DNA of 64,000 nucleotides, taken from NCBI GenBank assembly GCA_903994455.1, contig CAJEXI010000009.1, positions 47,172-111,171 on the forward strand, read 5' to 3'. Each line of letters begins with the position of its first letter. Position 1 is the stretch's first letter. The translations under genes were made by a program, and so were the position numbers. Below the pieces are notes generated by a model that saw only the letters and a list, made by a program, of their open reading frames with translations, made no database searches and was not told where the DNA came from. The DNA comes from an uncultured Chlorobiaceae bacterium (GTDB taxonomy: Bacteria; Bacteroidota; Chlorobiia; Chlorobiales; Chlorobiaceae). Of this stretch, positions 8,895 to 19,206 are shown in pieces.

Positions 8895-10310
8895 ATGAGC
8901 CTGATGATCAGCGTTTCCGGGATAAGAGGGGTTGTTGGCGAAAGCCTCACTCCAAAAAATCTCACTGCTTTTGCAATGTCTTTTGCTGCATGGACTCTTC
9001 GGCGAAATCATGAAAAAAAAGCAAGAATTGTTATCGGCAGGGATACCCGGCCAACCGGAAAGGCTATCAGTGATCTGGTCAGCAATACGCTGCTCCTGTG
9101 CGGGTGTGATGTTATCGATCTTGGTGTCGCGACAACTCCAACTGTAGAAATTGCCGTTATGGCTGAACAGGCTGATGGTGGACTGATTATTACAGCATCA
9201 CACAATCCTGTTGCCTGGAATGCTTTGAAAATGCTCAACCACCTTGGTGAGTTTTTAGGCGCTCAAGAGGTCGAGGAACTTCTTGATATTGCAGAAAAAG
9301 AGCAATTTGTCACCGCACGCTGGGATTCCATTGGAGCCATCAGCCATAAGAGCGAGTATGACAATTATCATATTGAAAAGGTGCTTCAGTTGCCCTGTAT
9401 CGATCCTGCGTCAATCGCCCGGGAACATTTCAGCGTGCTGGTTGACTGTGTTGAAGGTGCTGGCTCTTCGATTGTTCCCATGCTTTGTGAAAGGCTTGGT
9501 ATTGAGAGCGTTATTCAAGTTGCCTGCGGTGGAACCGGCCTCTTTCCCCGAAACCCTGAGCCCATTGAAGAAAATTTATCCAGCACTATTGCCGCACTCC
9601 ATAACAGCGGATGCGACTTTGCCCTGATTGTCGATCCGGATGTTGACCGGCTTGCTCTTCTTTGCGAGGATGGCACGCTCTTCGGTGAGGAGTATACTCT
9701 AGTAGCCTGTGCAGATTTTTACCTGAAGCACAAACTCGGGCCAGTAGCAAACAATCTTTCAAGCAGCCGGGCTCTCCGTGATATTGCCAACCACTACGGA
9801 GTGGCATGTTACAGTGCAAAAGTGGGCGAAGCCAATGTCAGTGCGTTGATGAAAGAAAAAGCGGCTGTCATTGGAGGCGAAGGCAATGGCGGAGTCATTC
9901 TGCCTGAGTTACACTACGGACGTGATGCGTTGGTCGGCATCGCGTTGATTGTTCAGGCATTCACCCTTTGGCGAAGCGAAAACGGCCGGGGAACACTGTC
10001 GCAATTCAGGCATCATTTCCCTGATTATTCTATGTCGAAGCAAAAAATTGTACTCGACAAAGCAGATCGGGAATCACTTGACAACATCTTTGACGATATT
10101 GCCTTATACTACCATACTGCCAAAGTAAACACGCTTGATGGACTGAAACTTGATTTTTCAGACAGTTGGGTTCATTTACGACCATCAAATACCGAACCTG
10201 TCGTGAGAATCTATGCCGAAGCGCCGTCAAAAGCCCAGGCAGATGCGCTGGCCAGTGAACTGAAGGGTGCAATTGAAACAAGAGGCTCGGGCACAAAAAA
10301 GCATGAGTAA
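8895..10310 (+). CDS. glmM: Phosphoglucosamine mutase (phosphohexomutase family)
   Basis: 471-residue alpha-D-phosphohexomutase, probably converting glucosamine-6-P to glucosamine-1-P for UDP-GlcNAc synthesis. Motifs in order: '[13 protein letters not shown]', 'IGRDTRPTG', the phosphoserine loop '[13 protein letters not shown]' (~101-113), the metal-binding 'DPDVDRLAL' (~249-257), the sugar-binding 'GGEGNGGVI', and the phosphate-binding '[15 protein letters not shown]' in domain 4. A phosphomannomutase or dual role cannot be excluded from sequence alone. Its stop overlaps the start of the next ABC exporter by 8 nt. A stand-alone uridyltransferase domain (GlmU-like) is at 18.4 kb. Confidence 0.88.
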   Translation: MSLMISVSGIRGVVGESLTPKNLTAFAMSFAAWTLRRNHEKKARIVIGRDTRPTGKAISDLVSNTLLLCGCDVIDLGVATTPTVEIAVMAEQADGGLIITASHNPVAWNALKMLNHLGEFLGAQEVEELLDIAEKEQFVTARWDSIGAISHKSEYDNYHIEKVLQLPCIDPASIAREHFSVLVDCVEGAGSSIVPMLCERLGIESVIQVACGGTGLFPRNPEPIEENLSSTIAALHNSGCDFALIVDPDVDRLALLCEDGTLFGEEYTLVACADFYLKHKLGPVANNLSSSRALRDIANHYGVACYSAKVGEANVSALMKEKAAVIGGEGNGGVILPELHYGRDALVGIALIVQAFTLWRSENGRGTLSQFRHHFPDYSMSKQKIVLDKADRESLDNIFDDIALYYHTAKVNTLDGLKLDFSDSWVHLRPSNTEPVVRIYAEAPSKAQADALASELKGAIETRGSGTKKHE

Positions 10311-12126
10311 CAACTCGACAAAAAAAAGCTTCCGGCCACAGCAGGATGATACCCTGCAAAAAGAGAAAAAAAGTTCGGTTGACCGCTATATCATTGCCCG
10401 ACTTTTCCGCTATATCAAACCGTACAATAAACTTGTTGCAATAGCCGTTGCCATCACCATCGCAGGCTCTTTTCTTGGGCCATTAAGGCCGTACCTGACC
10501 AAAATCGCCATTGACGATTATATCGCTCAAGGCAATTTCAAAGGGCTGACCATAATCAGCCTCTATCTTGCAGGCGCTATTCTGCTTGACGGCATCAAGC
10601 AATATATCACCACATGGATGACGCAGATTATCGGACAAAAAGCAGTGCTCGACATCCGAATGGATATCTTCACCCATCTCCAGAAACTTCCGGCCAGGTT
10701 TTATGACCGAAACCCCATAGGGCGACTTATCACCCGGACGACAAATGATGTTGAGTCGCTGAACGAGATGCTCTCCAGTGGAATCATCACGATTCTGGGC
10801 GACCTTTTGCAGCTCCTGTTCATTGTTGTGCTGATGGCCTGGATAGACTGGCAACTGACCCTCATTGTTCTCGCCATTCTTCCCTTGATGATCTATGCGA
10901 CCATTGCATTTAAAAACAGGGTAAGAGTTGCGTTTCAGGATGTGCTTACCCATATCGCAAGACTCAACACCTTTTTTCAGGAGCATCTTACCGGCATGAC
11001 CATTGTCCAGCTTTTTAACCGCGAAGAGCGCGAAGCGGGAAAATATGCTGCCATCAATGCGGATCATCGGGATGCCAATATCCGGACAGTCTTTTATTTT
11101 TCCATCTATTTTCCGCTGATTGAGGTGCTGAGTTCGGCGGCGGCGGGTCTTGTGATATGGTACAGCGGCATCAGGCTGCTCAAGGCGGATCTTACTATCG
11201 GCGTGGTTGTCTCGTTTGTTCAGTATATCTGGCTCTTTTTCCGACCATTACAGCATCTCTCTGACCGGTTCAACGTCATCCAGACGGCTATTGCAAGCTC
11301 CGACCGTATTATTCGGCTTCTTGATGAAAAAGAGGGAATTGAAGATCATTCGAGACTGAAGGAACTCGATTCGTTCAAAGAGAGCATTGAGTTCAAGAAT
11401 CTGTGGTTTGCTTACGAAAGCGAAAACTGGGTGCTGAAAGATATCTCTTTTACTCTCGGGCATGGAGAAAAGATTGCCATTGTCGGTGCCACGGGAAGTG
11501 GAAAAACAACGCTGATCAATATCATCTCAAAGCTCTATCCCTTCGCAAAAGGATCGGTCACCATTGACGGTATTCCGCTGCAGCAGCTAACGGAACACTC
11601 GGTGAGAAAACTTGTTGGTGTTGTCATGCAGGATGTTTTTCTCTTTTCAGGCACCATCAGGGAAAACCTTGCCTTTGGTAATCCGGATGTCTCTGACGAA
11701 GAACTCCATGAGGCGGCAAGGGTTGTTGGAGCAGACCGGTTTATTCAACAGCTTCCAGGTGGTTACGAGTACAGGGTTCTTGAAAACGGCACTGGGCTCT
11801 CCTCAGGGCAAAAACAGTTGATAGCTTTCGTCCGGGCGCTCCTCTACAATCCGGAAATTCTTGTGCTTGATGAGGCCACCAGCTCGGTTGACACCGAAAC
11901 CGAATCACTGATTGACGAGGCCACTGCCCGCCTCATGAGTGAGCGCACCTCTATTATTATTGCCCACAGACTCTCGACGGTTCAGAAAGCTGACAAAATT
12001 ATTGTTCTTCATAAAGGAGTAATCCGGGAGACCGGAAATCATCAAGAGCTTCTGGCAAAAAGAGGCCTTTACCACAAGCTTTACCTTCTGCAGCATCCCG
12101 AACAAACCCTGCGGCATGAGAGGTGA
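10303..12126 (+). CDS. ABC exporter, MsbA/lipid-multidrug type
   Basis: A fused transmembrane/ATPase half-transporter of 607 residues from ATG 10303 ([10 protein letters not shown]), which overlaps the glmM stop by 8 nt. An N-terminal six-helix exporter domain covers ~25-330. The nucleotide-binding domain has Walker A 'GATGSGKTT', Q-loop '[14 protein letters not shown]', signature LSSGQ (second Gly of the usual LSGGQ replaced by Ser), Walker B '[12 protein letters not shown]' and the H-loop 'IIAHRLSTV'. It would act as a dimer in the inner membrane. The substrate is unknown; lipids or lipid-linked compounds are typical. It is convergent with the following permease gene, with a 2-nt gap. Confidence 0.88.
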   Translation: MSNNSTKKSFRPQQDDTLQKEKKSSVDRYIIARLFRYIKPYNKLVAIAVAITIAGSFLGPLRPYLTKIAIDDYIAQGNFKGLTIISLYLAGAILLDGIKQYITTWMTQIIGQKAVLDIRMDIFTHLQKLPARFYDRNPIGRLITRTTNDVESLNEMLSSGIITILGDLLQLLFIVVLMAWIDWQLTLIVLAILPLMIYATIAFKNRVRVAFQDVLTHIARLNTFFQEHLTGMTIVQLFNREEREAGKYAAINADHRDANIRTVFYFSIYFPLIEVLSSAAAGLVIWYSGIRLLKADLTIGVVVSFVQYIWLFFRPLQHLSDRFNVIQTAIASSDRIIRLLDEKEGIEDHSRLKELDSFKESIEFKNLWFAYESENWVLKDISFTLGHGEKIAIVGATGSGKTTLINIISKLYPFAKGSVTIDGIPLQQLTEHSVRKLVGVVMQDVFLFSGTIRENLAFGNPDVSDEELHEAARVVGADRFIQQLPGGYEYRVLENGTGLSSGQKQLIAFVRALLYNPEILVLDEATSSVDTETESLIDEATARLMSERTSIIIAHRLSTVQKADKIIVLHKGVIRETGNHQELLAKRGLYHKLYLLQHPEQTLRHER

Positions 12127-12128
12127 AA

Positions 12129-13397
12129 CTACAGGCTGCTGTCCCTGAGCACACTCACCGGTTCAAGTTGCGCCGCCCGTGCTGACGGCAGAATAGCCGC
12201 AAGGGTGCTGATCAGAACGGTCACACCGATAATGAGCAGAAAATAGAGCGGATTGTACGACATGCTGAACCCTGTTTGGGTCAGTGGTCCCTGGGAACTT
12301 TCAATTGGAATACTGGCCATCAACTTGATCGATCCAACTGCCAGCACTCCTCCCGCAAGTGCTCCAGCCAATCCGACCATAAAACCTTCAAAAATAAACA
12401 GGCCGACCAACTGGAGAGCAGAAAATCCGAGCGACTTCATAATGGCAATATCTCTGCTTTTTTCAAAAACCGTCGTCACGAGAATATTGGCCACTCCAAA
12501 CCCGGAAACAACGCCAACAAACGCCACCAGCGAAAAAACGATATAGCCAATACGAGCGAACAGCGAAAGAATACTTGCGTTTTCCTCCTGCCAGGTCAAA
12601 CACCGATATCCGGTAATTTGCTCAAGCTCTTTGGCAAGTAACGCATTGGCGAAAGGATCCGAGACTTTAAGCGCAATGCCCGTCACTTTGTTGGGAGGCA
12701 GCCCCTCAATAATCTGACCAAGCTTGAGAGAGACCAGAACACTGTTATCAACCGCATTGACACCTGAAAAAAAGATCCCGGCAACCTTGCATTGCCGACT
12801 CTTTCCTGAAGCGGGAATGATCACAATCTGGTCATTGAGCTTGAGGTTCATCTCTCTGGCAACAGTCTTTCCGACAAGAAGCGCATTGGATGTTTTTTCA
12901 AACATGGTGATGTCGCCCTGTATCAGTTTTTTCCGGATACCGCTGATAGCATCCTCCCGCTCAATCAGCACTCCTTTGAGAAGAAGTGGCTGGTTGCGAC
13001 TTCCTTTGACCGCCATAACCTGTGACTCGACATAGGGTGATGCTGCCAAAACCTTTTTTTCATAGGCACGCGAGGAGAATACCGTGAGAATCTGGCGATA
13101 GTTCCTCACCTCTTCACGTTCAAGCTTCTGGATATTGTCATCAACAAAAGCAACAGCAGAAGAGTTTTCTCTATCAATGAGGTTGAGCGGCATCGGATGA
13201 TTTTTCTCACCTTTAACCGTTATATGTGGCGCAACATTCACAAGAGTCTCCACAAAGGAGTCAAGCAACCCCCGCATCAGTGAATTGGTGGTAATCAACA
13301 CCATCGTGCTGATAGCAACACCAAAAATTGTGGTCAAGGTCTGCCGGCGACGTCCGAACAGATGACGCACGGCTATGTCAAAGAGTGTTTTCAGCAT
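12129..13397 (-). CDS. ABC transporter permease, FtsX/MacB/LolE type
   Basis: 422 residues. One N-terminal membrane segment (~20-42, 'TLTTIFGVAISTMVLITTNSL') is followed by a large periplasmic MacB_PCD-like domain (~45-270) and three C-terminal segments of the FtsX fold ('IGYIVFSLVAFVGVVSGFGV', 'GLFIFEGFMVGLAGALAGG', 'YFLLIIGVTVLISTLAAILP'). The end 'ARAAQLEPVSVLR' is typical of this superfamily. Such permeases extract lipoproteins (LolC/E) or drive mechanotransmission with a separate ATPase. No ATPase gene is adjacent here, so the partner must be elsewhere. It is divergent from the isomerase gene at 13502. Confidence 0.85.
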   Translation of the reverse strand: MLKTLFDIAVRHLFGRRRQTLTTIFGVAISTMVLITTNSLMRGLLDSFVETLVNVAPHITVKGEKNHPMPLNLIDRENSSAVAFVDDNIQKLEREEVRNYRQILTVFSSRAYEKKVLAASPYVESQVMAVKGSRNQPLLLKGVLIEREDAISGIRKKLIQGDITMFEKTSNALLVGKTVAREMNLKLNDQIVIIPASGKSRQCKVAGIFFSGVNAVDNSVLVSLKLGQIIEGLPPNKVTGIALKVSDPFANALLAKELEQITGYRCLTWQEENASILSLFARIGYIVFSLVAFVGVVSGFGVANILVTTVFEKSRDIAIMKSLGFSALQLVGLFIFEGFMVGLAGALAGGVLAVGSIKLMASIPIESSQGPLTQTGFSMSYNPLYFLLIIGVTVLISTLAAILPSARAAQLEPVSVLRDSSL

Positions 13398-13501
13398 GGG
13401 CCACCTTCAAGATGGAGGTGAAAAATTATAGAATTTTTATTAAGTTATATGCTTTTTAACATCAAGTATTACAAATCTTTCAAGGAAGCTTTCCCTGCGG
13501 C

Positions 13502-14575
13502 ATGAGCGACAACAAAAACAATATAACAATTGAGCGCAAGCAGAGCCATGTAGAGATATGCCTTCGGGGCGATATTGGCTTTAACCGCAAAACGACAGGC
13601 CTTGAGCGATTCGAGTTTGAGCATCATGCCCTGCCGGAACTATCATTCTCCGACATTGACCTGTCAACAACCTTTCTTGGCAGAAAAATAGGCGCTCCGC
13701 TCATGATCTCCTCCATGACCGGCGGATACAGCGAAGCAGAAGTTCTGAACCAGCGTCTTGCAGAAGCGGCTGAACATTTCAACATTCCACTGGGTGTTGG
13801 CAGTATGCGACAGGCGCTTGAAAACTCTTCGCAGCGCCAAAGCTTTTCTGTTTCAAGAAAATATGCTCCTTCCGTCCAGATCTTTGCCAATATCGGAGCT
13901 CCCGAAATAGCAAAGGGAGTAACGGAGCACCATCTCAATATCCTGCTTGAACTGGTGAAAGCCGACGGACTGATTGTACACCTGAATGCCGCGCAGGAGC
14001 TCTTTCAGCCTGAAGGGAACACTGATTTCCGTCATGTTCTTGAACAGCTCACAAAAATCACAAAAACAATTCCTGTCCCGGTTATTGTCAAAGAGGTTGG
14101 GTGCGGTATCTCAGCATCTGCGGCACGCCAGCTCATTGAGGCTGGAGTAAAAGTCATTGATGTCGCAGGAGCTGGAGGAATAAGTTGGCAGAAAGTAGAA
14201 GAGATCCGCTATACACGACAGTTCGGGCAGGAGAGCCGTTTCAGCCCTTCCGCTCTCGAAGAGCTGCTGAACTGGGGAATTCCTACCGCACAATGCCTGC
14301 TTGATATCAGTATGCTCAAAAAAGAGTCTCCCCGGTTCAGCGCTCTTGAAGTTATTGCTTCCGGCGGAATTCAGTGCGGCACTGATATCGCAAAATCACT
14401 GGCGCTTGGGGCACAGCTTGCTGCATCGGCAAGATATCTTCTTAAAGCCCTTCACGAAGATACCCTTGAAAAGACCATAGAAACCTGGCTGAACGACCTC
14501 AGGGCTGTCATGTTCCTGACCGGCTCCCCCACTATTGAGAAACTTCGGAACAAAAAACTTATCATCATACCATGA
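13502..14575 (+). CDS. fni: Type 2 isopentenyl-diphosphate delta-isomerase (FMN-dependent)
   Basis: 357-residue FMN- and NAD(P)H-dependent enzyme interconverting IPP and DMAPP. Typical blocks are visible: '[19 protein letters not shown]', '[15 protein letters not shown]', '[10 protein letters not shown]', '[14 protein letters not shown]', '[11 protein letters not shown]', '[12 protein letters not shown]' and the C-terminal flavin phosphate-binding '[19 protein letters not shown]'. Its ATG-overlap (4 nt) with the downstream prenyl diphosphate synthase indicates translational coupling: the isomerase supplies DMAPP for chain elongation. In a green sulfur bacterium this would feed carotenoid, quinone and bacteriochlorophyll side chains (inference). 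Confidence 0.95.
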   Translation: MSDNKNNITIERKQSHVEICLRGDIGFNRKTTGLERFEFEHHALPELSFSDIDLSTTFLGRKIGAPLMISSMTGGYSEAEVLNQRLAEAAEHFNIPLGVGSMRQALENSSQRQSFSVSRKYAPSVQIFANIGAPEIAKGVTEHHLNILLELVKADGLIVHLNAAQELFQPEGNTDFRHVLEQLTKITKTIPVPVIVKEVGCGISASAARQLIEAGVKVIDVAGAGGISWQKVEEIRYTRQFGQESRFSPSALEELLNWGIPTAQCLLDISMLKKESPRFSALEVIASGGIQCGTDIAKSLALGAQLAASARYLLKALHEDTLEKTIETWLNDLRAVMFLTGSPTIEKLRNKKLIIIP

Positions 14576-15585
14576 CCGATTTCATCATGACCATGCCCAT
14601 AACCCTGGAACTTGTAGAAAAAAAGTACGATCTCTACCACTCGCTGATCAATGATGCGCTCGGAAAATGTTTTAAAAGGGAGAGCCCGGTCACGCTTTAT
14701 GCACCAGCACGATATATTCTTGAAGGCAAGGGAAAAAGGATTCGCCCGTTTCTGACGCTGCTTGCCTCTGAAGCAGTTTGTGGTTCTTCTGAAGAGGCTC
14801 TTAATGTCGCCCTGGCGGTTGAAATTCTGCACAACTTTACCCTGATCCACGACGATATCATGGACCAGGCAGAACTCCGCCACGGCAGGCCTACCGTTCA
14901 CAAGCAGTGGAATATCAATGCCGCTATTCTGTCGGGCGATATGATGATTGCCTATGCTTATGAACTTGCCTTGAAGGCAAAAAGCAATCGACACCCTGAA
15001 CTCATCCATATTCTGAACGATGCCAATATCACTATTTGTGAAGGACAGGCGCTTGATATGGAACTTGAAGAAAAAAATGATGCTACAATAACCGACTATC
15101 TCGACATGATTGCCAAAAAAACCGGACGTCTTATTTCCGCCGCGCTTGAAGCTGGCGGTGTTGCTGGCAATGCAACGGACGATCAGCTATCCAGGCTTGT
15201 CCTTTTTGGCGAAAAAATTGGCAGAGCCTTTCAGATACAGGATGATTATCTCGATATCATGGCTGATCATGGAAAATCCGGCAAAATTGTTGGCGGAGAT
15301 GTCATCAACGGCAAAAAGACCTGGCTGCTGCTTCGATCTCTTGAGCTGACTTCAGGAGCAGAGCATGATCTCCTGAACTCCGTTATCATCAATAAAGGCA
15401 TCGGCGCAGAGAGGGTTGCAGAGGTAAAAGCAATCTACAAACGATGTGGTGTCCTGGAAGAGACTGCCGCACTGATAACCCGTGATACCGAGGAGGCACT
15501 CACGGCAATAGACGACCTGCCTTATGCCGAAGGAAAGGGATACCTGCAGGGATTTGCAAACATTCTCATCAAAAGGGACTTCTGA
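14572..15585 (+). CDS. Trans-polyprenyl diphosphate synthase (geranylgeranyl/octaprenyl type)
   Basis: 337-residue trans-prenyltransferase. The first Asp-rich motif 'HDDIMD' (D94, D95, D98) and the second 'QDDYLD' (D224, D225, D228) bind Mg-diphosphate. '[16 protein letters not shown]' near residue 53-68 is the conserved substrate-binding block. Product length cannot be fixed from sequence: farnesyl, geranylgeranyl or longer chains are all possible. A second possible ATG at 14587 ([14 protein letters not shown]) would remove the first five residues and the 4-nt overlap with fni. The fni overlap argues for the first start. It is followed by dprA after 12 nt. Confidence 0.9.
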   Translation: MTDFIMTMPITLELVEKKYDLYHSLINDALGKCFKRESPVTLYAPARYILEGKGKRIRPFLTLLASEAVCGSSEEALNVALAVEILHNFTLIHDDIMDQAELRHGRPTVHKQWNINAAILSGDMMIAYAYELALKAKSNRHPELIHILNDANITICEGQALDMELEEKNDATITDYLDMIAKKTGRLISAALEAGGVAGNATDDQLSRLVLFGEKIGRAFQIQDDYLDIMADHGKSGKIVGGDVINGKKTWLLLRSLELTSGAEHDLLNSVIINKGIGAERVAEVKAIYKRCGVLEETAALITRDTEEALTAIDDLPYAEGKGYLQGFANILIKRDF

Positions 15586-15597
15586 GGTTCGCGCATT

Positions 15598-16749
15598 ATG
15601 ACACTCTCCTCACCGATGGAAAACAGAACGCTGCTGCTTGTGCTGACCCTTATTCCGGGTATCGGCCCCGCAAGAATCAAGGCAATCACCAGGCATCTGC
15701 CTGACCTGACGGATGTACTGCATACCGGTGTGGATGATCTTATGAATGTGCCGGGAATCGGTGAATCTCTGGCACGGCAGATTCACCATTTTCTTCACCA
15801 TGCACCAACAAGGCAGGCCGCAGAGAAAAGCGCAGAAGAGCAGATTGCCATGCTTCACCGCTATAACGCCAGCATGGTAACCATTCTTGACCCTGATTAC
15901 CCTCCCCTTCTGCAGGAAATATATGACCCGCCTCCCTGCCTTTTTATACGGGGAAAACTCCCTTCCGTACCTACTCCTGGTCTGGCCGTTGTAGGCACAA
16001 GATATGCCTCAATGTATGGCAAACAAGCAACTGCACTGCTCTGCCGCGATTTGGTCAACTGTGGCATTATCATTTTCAGTGGCCTGGCTTATGGAATTGA
16101 TATGGCAGCACATGTGGCGGCTCTTGAAAACAGGGGAACGACCGTCGCCGTCCTTGCAAGTGGTGTCGACACTATCTATACCGACCCGAAAGGAAAAGTA
16201 TGGCCCAAAATAATTGAACAGGGAGCAATCATTTCGGAAGAGTGGTTTGGCTCGGAACTCTCTCCCGGAAAATTCCCGAAAAGAAATCGCATCATAGCAG
16301 GAATCTCTCTTGGAACCATCGTCATCGAATCAGATCTGAAAGGAGGATCGCTTATTACGGCCTCTGCAGCCCTTGAACAAAACCGTGAGGTTTTTGCTGT
16401 ACCCGGAAGCATTTTTTCGCGAACTTCAAGGGGAACCAACAAGCTTATTCAGCAGGGTCAGGCAAAAGCCGTCATGAGCGTTGACGATATTGTCAGCGAG
16501 CTCGGAGCACCATTTGCCAAAAGTTATTCCGAAAAGTCCGGGTTACAGAACAATGAGCGAACCGACCCTCTTACCTTGATGGAAGAGAGCATTATAAACT
16601 GCATGGGCTCAGAACCAATGCATATCGATGCACTGGCAACGGCATCAACCATTGATGTATCCTCACTTCTGGTTCATCTTTTTGAACTTGAGCTGAAGAA
16701 CACTGTGGTACAACAACCAGGACAATTTTTTCAGAAAAGAATTTTTTAG
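15598..16749 (+). CDS. dprA: DNA processing protein DprA (Smf)
   Basis: 383 residues. DprA binds incoming single-stranded DNA and loads RecA during transformation. Domains: an N-terminal helix-hairpin-helix/SAM-like region ('LTLIPGIGPARIKAI', 'MNVPGIGESLARQI'), a Rossmann-like core (~100-300: 'LAVVGTRYASMYGKQAT', 'FSGLAYGIDMAAH', 'PKRNRIIAGISLGTIVIE', 'KGGSLITASAALEQNREVFAVPG') and a C-terminal DprA winged helix (~325-383). It is probably cotranscribed with the prenyl synthase. No competence pilus genes are in the window, so natural transformation is not implied by this gene alone. Confidence 0.95.
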   Translation: MTLSSPMENRTLLLVLTLIPGIGPARIKAITRHLPDLTDVLHTGVDDLMNVPGIGESLARQIHHFLHHAPTRQAAEKSAEEQIAMLHRYNASMVTILDPDYPPLLQEIYDPPPCLFIRGKLPSVPTPGLAVVGTRYASMYGKQATALLCRDLVNCGIIIFSGLAYGIDMAAHVAALENRGTTVAVLASGVDTIYTDPKGKVWPKIIEQGAIISEEWFGSELSPGKFPKRNRIIAGISLGTIVIESDLKGGSLITASAALEQNREVFAVPGSIFSRTSRGTNKLIQQGQAKAVMSVDDIVSELGAPFAKSYSEKSGLQNNERTDPLTLMEESIINCMGSEPMHIDALATASTIDVSSLLVHLFELELKNTVVQQPGQFFQKRIF

Positions 16750-16893
16750 TATCCAACCATTTAAACATACTGGTTTTTCAGCTTCGTATAGTTTTTTAGC
16801 AAGGAATTATTACCTTCAGGGTTATGGGTACGGCGAATTATACGCCCCAGTGTTTCGGCTTCTTAACAATAACTAACTTAAACCATAAAATTG

Positions 16894-17439
16894 ATGAATC
16901 ACTCAAAAGTATTTAACCTGTCCCGCCGTATCATTATGGCTGTGGCGCTGAGCCTGGTACTGGCTGCGCCGCAATCATTCGCCGCACAAGAAGCGGGGAA
17001 AATCAGTGTCGTCGATTCAGGAAAAATTCTGCAGCAATTACCCGAAACAAAACAAGCTGAAAGCACCCTGCAGGCAACCGTCGCCCCACTGCAGAAAGAG
17101 CTGGAACGCATGAACAGGGACTATCAGAAATCAATCGCAGATTACCGCCAAAAAGCTGGATCTTTGACAAAAGCTGCCAGAGAGCAAAAAGAAAAGGAGC
17201 TTAACCTTAAAGGTCAGGCTGTTGAAAAATATCAGCAGGAAAATTTAGGGCGTGGCGGTGTCGCTGAAAAAAAACAGCAGGAACTCCTTCTGCCGATCCG
17301 GCAGAAAATATTAGCCGCTGTTGAGGCTATTGCTCAAAAGGAAGGATGCGGTCTTGTTCTTGAAAAAAGTATTGCCGTCTATGTAACTCCTGAAAATGAC
17401 CTCACCTTTAAAGTGTTGAACCAGTTGAATATCAAGTAA
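16894..17439 (+). CDS. OmpH/Skp-family periplasmic chaperone
   Basis: About 181 residues. The ATG at 16894 is chosen; a TTG one codon earlier is also possible. A signal peptide (RRIIMAVALSLVLAAPQSFA) precedes a short strand 'KISVVDSGKILQQLPE' and a long helical, coiled-coil-like middle rich in K/E/Q ('QKELERMNRDYQKSIADYRQKA'), then a C-terminal segment 'ILAAVEAIAQKEGCGLVLEKS', the standard OmpH layout. It should carry unfolded outer-membrane proteins to the BamA machine (encoded at 0.8 kb). The next gene is a LptC-like lipoprotein 12 nt downstream, so this is an outer-membrane biogenesis unit. Confidence 0.88.
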   Translation: MNHSKVFNLSRRIIMAVALSLVLAAPQSFAAQEAGKISVVDSGKILQQLPETKQAESTLQATVAPLQKELERMNRDYQKSIADYRQKAGSLTKAAREQKEKELNLKGQAVEKYQQENLGRGGVAEKKQQELLLPIRQKILAAVEAIAQKEGCGLVLEKSIAVYVTPENDLTFKVLNQLNIK

Positions 17440-17451
17440 GTATTTTCTGAT

Positions 17452-18006
17452 TTGAAAAAAGTTGTTGTTCTTTTTCTGCACGTTATTCTGATGTTTTCAG
17501 GGTGCGGCGATCCTGCGAAGGAGCGCCGCTCTCCTGATACAGCCTATATTGGTCCTGATCATCCCGTACAGGAAGGCTGGAGCATCAGGATTGCCCTTAC
17601 AGAAACAGGTATCAAACGTGGAGTCATTGACGCTGGACACGGAGCAGAATACAGAGTCAATGGCAAAAGCGAACATCATCTTGATGGAGGAGTCAGGGTT
17701 ACCCTCTTTGATACCAACGGCCGTGCCACAACAACCATAACGGCGCAGAAGGCCATTATTCATGATAATCAGGATATTGAGGCGCAGGGCAATGTTGTCA
17801 TTACCTCCGGAGTTTCCGGAAACACTACAGTTATAACAACAGAGTCGATCAAACGAACCGCCAACGACAAAATGATTCGTTCAAACAGGTTTGTTACTAT
17901 TTCCAAGCATGATGAAACAATTCGGGGAGAGGGTTTTGAGAGCGATCAAGCCTTGAAAAAATACCGGATTTTCCGGGGAAGCGGAGAGGCATTTATAAAA
18001 CAATAG
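17452..18006 (+). CDS. lptC: LptC-like LPS export lipoprotein
   Basis: 184 residues, starting at TTG 17452 (first residues [17 protein letters not shown]). The Cys18 after FSG makes a plausible but not ideal lipobox (F rather than L at -3), so a lipid anchor is likely but unproven. The rest is beta-rich with OstA/LptC-type repeats: '[27 protein letters not shown]' style periodicity, '[16 protein letters not shown]' and '[21 protein letters not shown]'. LptC bridges the inner-membrane LptBFG exporter to LptA. Placement between skp-like and panD genes fits the outer-membrane group. No lptA/lptB follows here. Confidence 0.78.
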   Translation: MKKVVVLFLHVILMFSGCGDPAKERRSPDTAYIGPDHPVQEGWSIRIALTETGIKRGVIDAGHGAEYRVNGKSEHHLDGGVRVTLFDTNGRATTTITAQKAIIHDNQDIEAQGNVVITSGVSGNTTVITTESIKRTANDKMIRSNRFVTISKHDETIRGEGFESDQALKKYRIFRGSGEAFIKQ

Positions 18007-18020
18007 AAGTATTCTTGTTC

Positions 18021-18407
18021 ATGAAATTACACGTTTTAAAATCAAAAATTCATAACGCTATAGTGACAAGCGGTGATCTCGAATATGAAGGAAGCATCAC
18101 CATTGACAGTGAGCTTCTGGAGATGGTCGATATGATTCCTAACGAAAAAGTCCTTGTCGTCAACAACAATAACGGCGAACGATTTGAAACGTACATTATC
18201 AAAGGAGCCCATGGTTCCCGCGAAATTCAGCTCAACGGAGCAGCCGCTCGATGCGCCCTGGTTGGTGATGAGATCATTATCATGACCTTTGCCGTGATGG
18301 ATGCAACTGAGGCACGAAACTTTAAACCGATGGTTCTGATTGTTGACAAGGAAAACAATCCAAAAAGCAGGCATCTCGTTGGCGAGGCAGATGAGCCGTT
18401 ATCATAA
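18021..18407 (+). CDS. panD: Aspartate 1-decarboxylase
   Basis: 128-residue pyruvoyl enzyme that makes beta-alanine for pantothenate and coenzyme A. The ATG at 18021 gives [20 protein letters not shown]. The autocatalytic cleavage site Gly24-Ser25 (in EYEGSITID) is intact; Ser25 becomes the pyruvoyl group. Conserved '[13 protein letters not shown]', '[18 protein letters not shown]' and the 'FAVMD' end are present. A TTG two codons upstream is in frame but less likely. It is closely followed (38 nt) by the GlmU-like gene. Confidence 0.97.
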   Translation: MKLHVLKSKIHNAIVTSGDLEYEGSITIDSELLEMVDMIPNEKVLVVNNNNGERFETYIIKGAHGSREIQLNGAAARCALVGDEIIIMTFAVMDATEARNFKPMVLIVDKENNPKSRHLVGEADEPLS

Positions 18408-18445
18408 TTCTCTCCGATACTTTTCACTGAATATCAGAATAATCA

Positions 18446-19195
18446 ATGGCACTTGCAGTAATTATTATGGCCGCCGGAAAAGGTACTCGAATGAAGTCAG
18501 ACCTCCCAAAGGTGCTCCATCGGGCTAACGGACGCGCTCTTGTCGAATATGTTCTCGATACGGCACTCTCTCTTGACCCGGAACAAATAGTGCTCATTAT
18601 TGGACATCAGGCTGAACTTGTCAAAGAAGCTACGGCCCAATACCGGATAACTGCAGTACTTCAGGAACCACAGCTTGGAACCGGTCATGCCGTCATGCAG
18701 AGTGAGGCGCTGCTCAGTGCGTTTAACGGAGAGGTGCTTATTCTGTCCGGAGACGCTCCATTAGTTCATGCTGAGACATTGCAGAAGCTGATTGCCTGTC
18801 ACCGTTCCAGCCATGCGGCAGCAACCGTCCTGACAGCGGAGCTTGATGATCCAACTGGATACGGAAGAGTTATTCGAGTGCTCAACAGTGACAGCGTCCT
18901 GAAAATTGTGGAACAGAAAGATGCTTCCGAAGAGGAACTTGCCGTCAGGGAGATCAATTCCGGCGTTTACGTGTTCGACACACGCATGCTTTTCGAGGCT
19001 CTTGGACAAATCAACACCGACAACGCTCAACAAGAGTACTATCTGACTGACGTTTTCGGTATCTGTTTTCAGGGCGGGAAACGGGTTTGCGCCTTCAAGA
19101 CCGACAACCCTGACGAGATTCTCGGCATTAACACCCCGGAACAGCTTGTAGATGCTGAACGGTTGCTTCGAATAAAGCGAAAGTATCCCGAATGA
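18446..19195 (+). CDS. UDP-N-acetylglucosamine pyrophosphorylase (GlmU N-terminal domain only)
   Basis: 249 residues. The nucleotidyltransferase signature 'MAAGKGTRMKSDLPKVLH' is at residues 8-25, followed by 'EPQLGTGHAVMQSE', the metal-binding 'LILSGDAPLVHAETL', 'GYGRVI' and 'EINSGVYVFD', all as in the uridyltransferase half of GlmU. The left-handed beta-helix acetyltransferase half (~200 residues) is absent. The frame ends normally and the next gene starts 11 nt later on the other strand. It should make UDP-GlcNAc from GlcNAc-1-P and UTP. The acetylation step must be supplied by another protein. Confidence 0.85.
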   Translation: MALAVIIMAAGKGTRMKSDLPKVLHRANGRALVEYVLDTALSLDPEQIVLIIGHQAELVKEATAQYRITAVLQEPQLGTGHAVMQSEALLSAFNGEVLILSGDAPLVHAETLQKLIACHRSSHAAATVLTAELDDPTGYGRVIRVLNSDSVLKIVEQKDASEEELAVREINSGVYVFDTRMLFEALGQINTDNAQQEYYLTDVFGICFQGGKRVCAFKTDNPDEILGINTPEQLVDAERLLRIKRKYPE

Positions 19196-19206
19196 AGGAT
19201 TCAAAA

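Noticed and set aside
10303..10310. glmM/ABC exporter overlap as evidence of a frameshifted fusion
   Set aside because: The ATGAGTAA overlap is a normal stop/start coupling; both proteins have complete, separate domains.
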